From: Anaerobacillus sp.
GTDB taxonomy: Bacteria; Bacillota; Bacilli; Bacillales; Anaerobacillaceae
Direction of reading: 5' to 3'
Length of the DNA stretch: 5,087 nt
NCBI GenBank assembly: GCA_007118195.1
Contig: SKSA01000011.1
Location: 1 to 5,087 of the forward strand
Below the pieces are notes generated by a model, which saw only the letters and a list, made by a program, of their open reading frames with translations, made no database searches and was not told the origin of the DNA. Position numbers and translations under genes: made by a program. Every line of letters starts with the position of its first letter. The stretch's first letter is position 1. Below, in pieces: positions 1-5,087 of this stretch.

Positions 1-1500
1 AATGAAAAATTAGTGGAAGATGATAACTATAGAATTCTGTTAGAAAAAATTATTTGTACAATAAATGACTTAGAACAACTTGGTAGAGACTTAAAACCGT
101 CTCTCTATTTTTTAGACCCTAATAAGCCATTAACGGAAGCTCAAATAAAGAAAAAGAAGCGAAAACAACGTATTTTTACGTCAGTAGTTAGTTTACTTTT
201 TTTTATGGCGATTTTAATTAGTTCGATTGGGATCACGGAGTTAGAAGTAAAGTGGAAAGCTTGGACGGCTGAAACGGTAGGATTTGGCGAGAACGTTTAT
301 GTAACTGCTGTTGATCAAGATATTGAGATTACTGTGACCCATGTCGCTGCTGATGATCTGCAAACGATTCTTTTTTATGAAATAAGACATTTAGAGGATC
401 AATATCATTATAATGTCGATTTCCACTATGATATGTTTGAAGTGCTTGAAAGATATGACCGGGATAAATGGGATACGGATCATTTTAACTTCTATAGTAC
501 TCCACGCACTCTTTCACGATTAGTTGATGAGGACCGTGTGAGTGAAGGTCGATTGTTTTTACCACCGCTTAAAAACGAAGAAGATACGATTACCGTTCGA
601 TTTAATACTATTGAGCTAATAAACAAGGAAATAGAATTTTGGCAGCGACAAAATCCGGGAAACATCACACAAATTCAAGGTGAGTGGGAGTTGACTGTCC
701 CGGTAAAAAAATATGAACCGATTATTATAGATATTGATCAAACAATTACAGTTGATGTTTACGAATTTAATTTACAAACATTAGAAGTGAGACCAACAGG
801 TACTTTTTTAGATTATCAAATAGAGCCAATTTTTGATGGGGAAAGGTATTTCTATCAAAATTTATATTTTTCAAATATACAGGCAGATGGGAAACTTTAT
901 GAGCAAGATTTTTACTTGGAAAACTGGAGGAATAACCGTAATAGACATGATCAGTGGGTGTATACCCATTCATTTGAAGCCATATACTATGATTTGCCCG
1001 ACGAAATTGAGGTTGGATTTGATCGGTTAGTTAGTCATCAAGATTATCAATTTGAAATAGCGATCGACTACGAAAATTTACCGATGGAATTCGAATTTCT
1101 CGATACAACTATTACTATATCGGAAGTGAAGTTAGGAAATCCTTTTGTCATCGTTTTACAAGAGGAAGTAGATGAAAATCGTAGCTATGACAGTTTCAAT
1201 TTTGACTTTTATTATGATTTTCACGAGAGTAATAATGAAGTGGTAAATTACGGTTGGGGCATTTCCTCTGAAGGGGTTTATATGGACCGGGAAGGAAATA
1301 AGTACAATGATTTTGAGGAAGTTATGAAATTAGATAACCCATATAACCTTCGTTACCTTACAACTCAACAAAAAATTGAGATTTATTTCCATGACGATGA
1401 TGTCGACGAATCACTTTTTCCTGAAAAAATTATGATTCGTGGTTTTTCAAAGTCTCATATGATTGATGAACGTATTAATATAAGTCTTAACAGTAAATAA
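1..1500 (+). CDS. DUF4179-like single-pass membrane protein, putative anti-sigma factor or envelope sensor (5' end uncertain)
   Basis: Seen: the frame is open from the window edge. The first start codon inside is GTG at 13, giving 495 residues, but only 12 AT-rich bases precede it and no ribosome-binding site is visible, so the true start may lie a few codons upstream. Numbering from that GTG, residues 1-45 are hydrophilic, 46-53 are a basic KKKKRKQR block, and about 54-75 form one membrane helix. By the positive-inside rule the head is cytoplasmic and about 420 residues lie outside. The outer part is rich in Asp and Glu, has no cysteine, and is predicted mostly beta-strand. Three similar strand-rich stretches start near residues 101, 242 and 364. 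Family knowledge: this layout fits Bacillus DUF4179/DUF5643 proteins, usually encoded directly after an ECF-type sigma factor that they are thought to restrain. A TAG of another frame at 11-13 overlaps the GTG by one base, which could be the end of such a partner. The family call is from recognition of pattern, not alignment; coding status is firm, function is tentative. Confidence 0.7.
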   Translation, partial: NEKLVEDDNYRILLEKIICTINDLEQLGRDLKPSLYFLDPNKPLTEAQIKKKKRKQRIFTSVVSLLFFMAILISSIGITELEVKWKAWTAETVGFGENVYVTAVDQDIEITVTHVAADDLQTILFYEIRHLEDQYHYNVDFHYDMFEVLERYDRDKWDTDHFNFYSTPRTLSRLVDEDRVSEGRLFLPPLKNEEDTITVRFNTIELINKEIEFWQRQNPGNITQIQGEWELTVPVKKYEPIIIDIDQTITVDVYEFNLQTLEVRPTGTFLDYQIEPIFDGERYFYQNLYFSNIQADGKLYEQDFYLENWRNNRNRHDQWVYTHSFEAIYYDLPDEIEVGFDRLVSHQDYQFEIAIDYENLPMEFEFLDTTITISEVKLGNPFVIVLQEEVDENRSYDSFNFDFYYDFHESNNEVVNYGWGISSEGVYMDREGNKYNDFEEVMKLDNPYNLRYLTTQQKIEIYFHDDDVDESLFPEKIMIRGFSKSHMIDERINISLNSK

Positions 1501-1506
1501 GTCAGT

Positions 1507-1556
1507 GGGACTGCTCCTAAATGTCTAAGTTGACAATATGCTTTTAGGACGGTCTC
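1507..1556 (+). terminator. Imperfect hairpin after the membrane-protein gene, possible terminator
   Basis: Left arm 1507-1521 (GGGACTGCTCCTAAA) pairs with right arm 1543-1556 (TTTAGGACGGTCTC): 14 pairs including two G-T wobbles, with one bulged C at 1514. The loop of 21 bases can itself pair TGTC with GACA (1522-1525 with 1532-1535). It starts 6 bases after the stop codon, which is the expected place. Only TTT follows the stem, so it is weak as a Rho-independent terminator. The T-rich repeat hairpins just downstream may finish the job. Confidence 0.4.
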
Positions 1557-1559
1557 TTT

Positions 1560-1695
1560 GTATGTAAAAAGCAAAATGACGGTCGGTTTTTCCTAACAAG
1601 CCTCTAAAGTCGGTACGAATTTACAGCGCAGAGAGGAAAAATTGACCGTCATTTTTACATGCCAGATGGTGACGGAATGCCGCCATGCTGGTTTT
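1560..1695. repeat. Hairpin repeat copy 1 with linker
   Basis: The stem pairs 1576-1584 (ATGACGGTC) with 1644-1652, continues inward through two G-T pairs (1585-1586 with 1642-1643), and then TTTTTCC 1587-1593 with GGAAAAA 1635-1641. This gives 18 continuous pairs. Outside a 6-base bulge, ATGT 1562-1565 pairs with ACAT 1657-1660. The loop 1594-1634 contains the repeat core. The linker makes its own hairpin at 1662-1691: CCAG and ATGG pair with CCAT and CTGG around one bulged G, extended by two more pairs. Confidence 0.7.
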
Positions 1696-1828
1696 GTATG
1701 AAAAGAAATGACGGGCGAGTTTCGCGAACGAGCGTCTGAGCTTCGCTAGAAGGTCACTGCGAAGTGAGTGAAATCGCCCGAAGTTTTTTCATTTTAGATG
1801 GTGAGGAGTAAATCGTCATGAGGGTTAT
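1696..1828. repeat. Hairpin repeat copy 2 with linker, the most GC-rich copy
   Basis: CGGGCGA 1712-1718 pairs perfectly with TCGCCCG 1774-1780. TTTC 1720-1723 then pairs with GAAA 1770-1773 after a one-base bulge, and the outer ATGAAAA pairs with the TTTTTTCAT region (1784-1792). An inner hairpin CTTCGC/GCGAAG (1741-1746 with 1759-1764) is absent from the other copies. The stem followed by six T bases would serve as a good terminator. The linker can form ATGGTGA/TCGTCAT (1798-1804 with 1813-1819). Confidence 0.7.
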
Positions 1829-1912
1829 GTATGAAAAAAGAACGAGTGATTTCCTGAACGAGCCTCTAAAATTCGTTCATGTGCTCTCGCGTATGAATCT
1901 TTTTTGTTTAGA
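1829..1912. repeat. Hairpin repeat copy 3, shorter
   Basis: AAAAAAGA 1834-1841 pairs with TCTTTTTT 1898-1905, CGAG 1843-1846 with CTCG 1886-1889, and TGAACGA 1855-1861 with TCGTTCA 1873-1879. The core TTTCCTGAACGAGCCTCTAA is nearly the same as in copy 1, where it reads with small changes. This copy lacks the long GC-containing stem of the others, has no downstream linker, and borders the AT-rich control region of the next gene. Confidence 0.65.
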
Positions 1913-1942
1913 ATAAATATATTTGTTTCACAAAGGAATATT

Positions 1943-2013
1943 GTTACAGAATAGAAAACTTTATTGTAACGCTTTCTTTTTTTACCATTGTAGAGTAAAA
2001 TGTAGATGGTAAA
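1943..2013 (+). promoter_or_regulatory. Probable promoter and leader region of pgmB with two dyads
   Basis: This AT-rich block precedes pgmB. It holds a 6-base inverted repeat GTTACA/TGTAAC (1943-1948 with 1965-1970) and a perfect 8-base inverted repeat TTTACCAT/ATGGTAAA (1981-1988 with 2006-2013). The best -10-like hexamer is TAAAAT at 1996-2001 (five of six bases match TATAAT), but no good -35 lies at the right distance. A promoter is expected here because the repeat array upstream looks terminator-like and pgmB follows. The exact start point and the binding protein cannot be read from the sequence. Confidence 0.35.
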
Positions 2014-2023
2014 TTATATATAT

Positions 2024-2031
2024 AAAGGGGG
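2024..2031 (+). promoter_or_regulatory. Ribosome-binding site of pgmB
   Basis: AAAGGGGG lies 6 bases before the TTG at 2038. An in-frame TAA at 2023-2025 rules out any earlier start, and the next in-frame ATG would be residue 51, after the catalytic motif. The site therefore fixes TTG as the start. Confidence 0.85.
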
Positions 2032-2037
2032 ATTACA

Positions 2038-2685
2038 TTGGCTCCAATTAAAGCGTGTATATTCGATTTAGATGGTGTTATTGTGGACACTGCAAAGTAT
2101 CATTATTTAGCTTGGAGGAGGTTAGCTAACGAGTTAGGGTTTGATTTTAGTGAAAATGATAACGAGAGACTAAAAGGTGTTAGCCGAATGGATTCGCTAA
2201 ATATTTTGCTGGAAATCGGTGGAGTAGAATTAGACGAAGTTCGTAAACAGGAATTAGCAAAAAAGAAAAATGAATGGTACGTTGAACTCATCGCGGATAT
2301 GGATAAAACAGAAATATTACCAGGGACAACGCAGTTTTTAACAGAACTTCAAAAAACAGGGATTAAAATCGCGTTAGGTTCAGCAAGTAAAAATGCGAAG
2401 ACAATATTAAGACGGATTGGTTTAATTGAAATGTTTGATACAATAGTCGATGGAACAGATATTTCAAAGGCAAAGCCTGATCCAGAAGTATTCTTATTAG
2501 GAGCAAAAGCCTTAAATGTAGATCCTAATGAATGTGTTGTCTTTGAAGATGCGGTGTCTGGAGTAGAGGCGGCATTGAGTGCTGGTATGCGTGTTGTTGG
2601 TGTTGGTTCTAAGGAAACGCTTTTCAAGGCAAATGATGTTGTAAATTCTTTAGCAGAGATGACGTTAAATAGGTTAGAAAAATAA
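2038..2685 (+). CDS. pgmB: Beta-phosphoglucomutase
   Basis: A cytoplasmic HAD-superfamily enzyme that converts beta-D-glucose 1-phosphate to glucose 6-phosphate through an aspartyl-phosphate and beta-glucose 1,6-bisphosphate. The 215 residues match the usual length (about 220). Visible landmarks, by comparison with the Lactococcus lactis enzyme as I recall it: motif I DLDGV with nucleophile D10 and acid/base D12, T18 and H22 in the DTAKYH segment, the cap-domain LKGVSR with R50, motif II S115 in GSASKN, motif III K146 in KAKPDP, and the Mg-binding pair E170-D171 in VFEDAVSG. All key residues are present, so it should be active. The helical cap spans roughly residues 15-90. The start is TTG with a strong ribosome-binding site. 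The gene lies 74 bases before a maltose phosphorylase on the same strand, which makes its product's substrate; this supports the beta-specific assignment over a general HAD phosphatase. Confidence 0.95.
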   Translation: MAPIKACIFDLDGVIVDTAKYHYLAWRRLANELGFDFSENDNERLKGVSRMDSLNILLEIGGVELDEVRKQELAKKKNEWYVELIADMDKTEILPGTTQFLTELQKTGIKIALGSASKNAKTILRRIGLIEMFDTIVDGTDISKAKPDPEVFLLGAKALNVDPNECVVFEDAVSGVEAALSAGMRVVGVGSKETLFKANDVVNSLAEMTLNRLEK

Positions 2686-2710
2686 CTAGCCTTTATTTTA
2701 ACAGAAAACG

Positions 2711-2724
2711 TGCAAACGGTTGCC
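2711..2724 (+). promoter_or_regulatory. LacI-family-type operator (MalR or CcpA cre-like) between pgmB and malP
   Basis: TGCAAACGGTTGCC has the central CG and GCAA/TTGC arms of LacI/GalR-family operators; GCAAACGGTTGC is 10 of 12 symmetric. It matches 8 of the 11 defined positions of the Bacillus cre consensus TGWAANCGNTNWCA, and the GCAAACG half resembles MalR operators of Firmicutes. It lies between the two genes of the maltose route, 36 bases before the malP start codon. It might control an internal promoter or block polymerase coming from pgmB; no convincing -35/-10 pair was found around it. Confidence 0.5.
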
Positions 2725-2742
2725 TATTAAGTAGTTTAATAG
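2724..2742 (+). other. Small perfect inverted repeat abutting the malP ribosome-binding site
   Basis: CTATTAA (2724-2730) and TTAATAG (2736-2742) are perfect complements with a 5-base loop GTAGT. It starts at the last base of the LacI-type operator and ends directly against the ribosome-binding site at 2743. It could be a weak mRNA hairpin or a second protein-binding dyad. With only A-T pairs inside it is not a terminator. Confidence 0.4.
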
Positions 2743-2750
2743 AAGGGGTG
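2743..2750 (+). promoter_or_regulatory. Ribosome-binding site of malP
   Basis: AAGGGGTG ends 9 bases before the ATG at 2760 and differs by one base from AAGGAGGTG-type pairing with 16S rRNA. It supports the ATG as start, which also agrees with the N-terminus of known maltose phosphorylases. Confidence 0.85.
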
Positions 2751-2759
2751 TTATAAAAT

Positions 2760-5066
2760 ATGAAGCAATATTTAAAGCTTGATGAATGGTCAATTATCGA
2801 AGAGGGTTTTGACCCAGAAAACCATGAAGTGTCTGAAAGTGTATTTAGTATCGGAAATGGTCATATGGGACAAAGGGCAAATTTTGAAGAAGATTATACT
2901 GGAAAATCACTTCAAGGAAGTTATATGGCGGGAGTTTATTACCCAGATAAAACACGTGTAGGTTGGTGGAAGAACGGTTATCCCGAATATTTTGCTAAAG
3001 TGCTGAATTCAACCAACTGGATTGGACTAAAGATTGAAATAGATGGCGAAAACTTAGACCTTCATAGCGTAGGTGTAAAAGAATTTGTTCGTGAGTTAAA
3101 TATGAGAGAAGGTTATTTAGAGCGGACATTTATCGCAACGCTAAAAGAAGGAAAAGAGGTTAAAATCAATGCTAAAAGGTTTGTTAGTATTGTCGATAAA
3201 GAAGTAGGAGCGATTCGTTACTCATTGACACCATTAAATTTTGATGGAGAGTTAAAAGTGACTTCTTTCCTTGATGCCGACGTGAAAAACCAAGATGCAA
3301 ACTATGATGAAAAGTTTTGGGATCATGTTGCTACCGAAGTTACGAATGATTATGGGGCGGTTACTGTTAAAACGAAAAAAACCGAATATGTACTTTGTTC
3401 AACAATGAAAACAGAACTCGTTCATAATGGCGCGAAAGTTTCGTTAACACCTGAATTAAGTGAAAGAGAAAAATTCGCAGGACATACGTTTGCGCAAAAA
3501 CTAGAACAAGGAAAAGAAACGATTATTTATAAATATGCTTCAAATGTTACATCGAGAGATCATAATGAAAAAGCATTAAACAAAGTGGGAATGGAAAGCT
3601 TACAAAGAGCGTTAAATAAAGGCTTTGAAAAGATGGTAGAAGAACAGAGTCTAGCTTGGGCAGATAAGTGGAAAGAAAGTGATATTGTTATCGAAGGCGA
3701 TGTTGCCGCGCAACAAGGGATTCGCTTTAACATTTTTCAGCTTAATCAGACCTATACAGGGGAAGATGATCGTTTGAACATTGGACCTAAAGGGTTTACT
3801 GGCGAAAAATACGGTGGAAGTACTTATTGGGATACTGAAGCGTATTGCTTACCGTTTTATTTAAGTACAGCCGATCCAAAAATCTCAAGAAATTTGCTTA
3901 TTTATCGTTATAAACATTTACAAAAGGCCATCGAAAATGCCCAAAAGCTTGGTTTTTCTGATGGAGCGGCTCTATACCCGATGGTAACAATGAACGGGGA
4001 AGAATCTCATAACGAATGGGAGATTACTTTTGAAGAAATTCACCGTAACGGTGCGATTGCATATGCCATTTACAACTATGTTAATTATACGAACGATAAG
4101 TCATACTTAGGTGAATATGGATTAGATGTTTTAGTTGGAATTTCTCGCTTCTGGGCACAACGTGTCAATTACGTGGCAGCAAAAGATCAATATATGATGT
4201 TAGGTGTTACTGGACCGAATGAATACGAAAATAATGTAAATAACAACTGGTATACGAATCGAATTGCTGCATGGACGTTAGAATATACTCTTTCTGTCAT
4301 GGATTATCTTAAAGAATCGGATGTTAAACGTTATGACGAACTACAGGAGAAGCTAACCATTAAAGATGATGAGACCTCGAAATGGGTAGATATCATTGAA
4401 AAGATGTACTATCCAAAGGATGAAGAACTAGGAGTATTTTTACAACAAGACGGTTTCCTTGATAAAGAGTTAATACATGTAAAAGATTTAGATGAAAAGC
4501 ATTTACCTTTAAACCAAAATTGGTCATGGGATCGCATTTTACGCTCATGCTTTATTAAACAGGCAGATGTACTTCAAGGAATGTATTTCTTAAATGACGA
4601 ATTTGATATGGAAACAAAAAAGAAAAACTTTGATTTTTATGAGCCGATGACTGTTCATGAATCTTCATTATCACCATGTGTTCATTCGATTTTAGCATGT
4701 GAACTAGGTTATAAAGAAAAAGCGTATGAAATGTATTTACGAACGGCTCGGCTTGACCTAGATAATTATAACAACGATACAGAGGATGGTTGTCATACGA
4801 CAAGTATGGCTGGAACATGGATGAGTGTTGTCCAAGGTTTCGGTGGGTTAAAGGTAAGAAATAACCAACTGATTTTAAATCCATTTATCCCTGGAGAGTG
4901 GAAGTCGTTTTCATTTAAAATTGTCTTTAGAGGTGCGTTATTAAAGATTAATGTGACTGATGAAACGATTTTAATTACGAATGAAACAGAGATATCAACA
5001 CCTGTAATCGTTCACGGTAATAAATATGAAATAAATGGGAACGACACATTATCAATTAATTATTAA
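2760..5066 (+). CDS. malP: Maltose phosphorylase (glycoside hydrolase family 65)
   Basis: A cytoplasmic enzyme that splits maltose with inorganic phosphate into glucose and beta-glucose 1-phosphate, with inversion. The 768 residues compare with about 754 in the Lactobacillus brevis enzyme. Domains in order: N-terminal beta-sandwich (about 1-260, with SLQGSYMAGVYYPDKT at 50-65), helical linker (about 270-310), (alpha/alpha)6 catalytic barrel (about 315-690), and a small C-terminal beta domain. The catalytic acid is E488 in TGPNEYENN. Y356-W357-D358 lie in the glucose site. Likely phosphate-site elements are KQAD (600-603), HESSLSP (633-639) and GCHTTS (677-682). Specificity: the acceptor-site loop HNEWEITFEE (417-426) carries the His and Glu known in Lactobacillus maltose phosphorylases to select maltose, whereas trehalose and kojibiose phosphorylases differ there. 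This makes maltose much more likely than trehalose, kojibiose or nigerose. No signal peptide is present, so maltose must be imported. The gene follows pgmB, which uses its product. No frameshift or missing key residue was seen. Confidence 0.95.
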   Translation: MKQYLKLDEWSIIEEGFDPENHEVSESVFSIGNGHMGQRANFEEDYTGKSLQGSYMAGVYYPDKTRVGWWKNGYPEYFAKVLNSTNWIGLKIEIDGENLDLHSVGVKEFVRELNMREGYLERTFIATLKEGKEVKINAKRFVSIVDKEVGAIRYSLTPLNFDGELKVTSFLDADVKNQDANYDEKFWDHVATEVTNDYGAVTVKTKKTEYVLCSTMKTELVHNGAKVSLTPELSEREKFAGHTFAQKLEQGKETIIYKYASNVTSRDHNEKALNKVGMESLQRALNKGFEKMVEEQSLAWADKWKESDIVIEGDVAAQQGIRFNIFQLNQTYTGEDDRLNIGPKGFTGEKYGGSTYWDTEAYCLPFYLSTADPKISRNLLIYRYKHLQKAIENAQKLGFSDGAALYPMVTMNGEESHNEWEITFEEIHRNGAIAYAIYNYVNYTNDKSYLGEYGLDVLVGISRFWAQRVNYVAAKDQYMMLGVTGPNEYENNVNNNWYTNRIAAWTLEYTLSVMDYLKESDVKRYDELQEKLTIKDDETSKWVDIIEKMYYPKDEELGVFLQQDGFLDKELIHVKDLDEKHLPLNQNWSWDRILRSCFIKQADVLQGMYFLNDEFDMETKKKNFDFYEPMTVHESSLSPCVHSILACELGYKEKAYEMYLRTARLDLDNYNNDTEDGCHTTSMAGTWMSVVQGFGGLKVRNNQLILNPFIPGEWKSFSFKIVFRGALLKINVTDETILITNETEISTPVIVHGNKYEINGNDTLSINY

Positions 5067-5077
5067 TGAAAAAGGAA

Positions 5078-5087
5078 GGGGCTGTCC
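5078..5087 (+). terminator. First arm of a probable terminator, cut by the window end
   Basis: GGGGCTGTCC follows the malP stop codon by 11 bases, after an A-rich stretch. A run of A, then GGGGCTGTCC, is how many Bacillus Rho-independent terminators begin, with GGACAGCCCC and T bases expected next. The second arm is outside the window, so this rests on the half seen. If instead another mal gene follows, this arm would be fortuitous. Confidence 0.35.

Larger units (their letters stand above)
1560..1912. repeat. Tandem array of three diverged hairpin repeats
   Basis: Three copies begin with GTATG at 1560, 1696 and 1829, so the period is 136 and then 133 bases. Each has an A-rich left arm, a core near GAACGAGCCTCTAAA (1594-1608, 1726-1740, 1856-1870), and a T-rich right arm. 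Copies 1 and 2 are followed by a linker starting AGATGGTGA (1664-1672 as AGATGGTGA shifted in CCAGATGG context, and 1797-1804 region). Copy 3 ends at TTTAGA and then the similarity stops. The array fills most of the gene-free stretch 1501-2037. No open frame longer than about a dozen codons is evident in the array, so it is not a gene. The A-rich and T-rich arms would make each unit terminator-like in both directions. The repeat family is not recognised. Confidence 0.75.

Noticed and set aside
767..973. Minus-strand open frame of 68 codons inside the membrane-protein gene
   Set aside because: Lies wholly opposite a well-supported gene, has no recognisable motif and is explained by the AT-rich codons of the + strand.
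1698..1739. Tiny open frames beginning at the ATG of repeat copies 2 and 3 (13 and 8 codons)
   Set aside because: They start at the repeat boundary, have no ribosome-binding site, differ in length between copies, and copy 1 has a stop directly after its ATG.
1560..1912. CRISPR array
   Set aside because: The copies are long, diverged and self-complementary across their whole length, with only three units and similar linkers; CRISPR arrays have near-identical short repeats with unrelated spacers.
1964..1977. CcpA cre site upstream of pgmB (TTGTAACGCTTTCT)
   Set aside because: The right half ACGCTTTC fits, but the left half fails; only 7 of 11 defined cre positions match, which is weak in AT-rich DNA.
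1507..2037. T-box or metabolite riboswitch in the gene-free stretch
   Set aside because: No T-box sequence (AGGGTGGNACCGCG) or other conserved riboswitch core was found; the hairpins are explained by the tandem repeat.
2349..2627. Minus-strand open frame of 92 codons opposite pgmB
   Set aside because: The + strand carries all beta-phosphoglucomutase motifs here; the antisense product is low-complexity and matches no family I recognise.
2735..2740. -10 promoter element TTTAAT for malP
   Set aside because: A transcript starting from it would begin within the ribosome-binding site, and no -35 lies at a suitable distance.
4555..4884. Minus-strand open frame of 109 codons opposite malP
   Set aside because: Overlaps the conserved phosphate-site region of the GH65 enzyme, whose + strand coding is certain; no separate signal of coding.

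Overview
The window looks like chromosomal DNA of a low-GC Gram-positive of the Bacillaceae type. The pointers are AT-rich codon use, strong purine ribosome-binding sites (runs of GGGG a few bases before each start), a TTG start codon, a membrane protein of the DUF4179 type, and sugar-phosphorolysis genes close to those of lactobacilli and bacilli. The first protein has a very acidic outer domain, which would fit an alkaliphilic or salt-tolerant host, but this is inference. All three genes are on the + strand.

Layout. (1) 1-1500: a single-pass membrane protein with a short basic cytoplasmic head and a large acidic extracellular part, probably a DUF4179-type anti-sigma or sensor protein whose sigma-factor partner would lie just upstream of the window. 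Its true start may lie just outside the window. (2) 1501-2037: a 537-base gene-free stretch. It begins with an imperfect hairpin (possible terminator) and then holds three diverged tandem copies of a hairpin-forming repeat (period about 133-136 bases, 1560-1912). It ends in an AT-rich control region with several short dyads leading to the next gene. (3) 2038-2685: pgmB, beta-phosphoglucomutase, starting at TTG. (4) 2686-2759: a short gap with a LacI-family-type operator and a small perfect inverted repeat next to the ribosome-binding site. (5) 2760-5066: a GH65 maltose phosphorylase. (6) The last bases look like the first arm of a terminator cut by the window edge.

Functionally, the last two genes form a complete two-step route. 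Maltose phosphorylase splits intracellular maltose with phosphate into glucose and beta-glucose 1-phosphate, and beta-phosphoglucomutase turns the latter into glucose 6-phosphate. One of the two glucose units is thus activated without spending ATP. The operator between the two genes suggests control by a maltose regulator (MalR type) and/or CcpA.

The most unusual part is the repeat array. Copies 1 and 2 differ in their stems by changes that keep base pairing, including one full T-A to G-C swap, so the folded structure appears to have been preserved. I could not match the array to a known repeat family from the sequence alone. I see no clearly new enzymatic or defence system.
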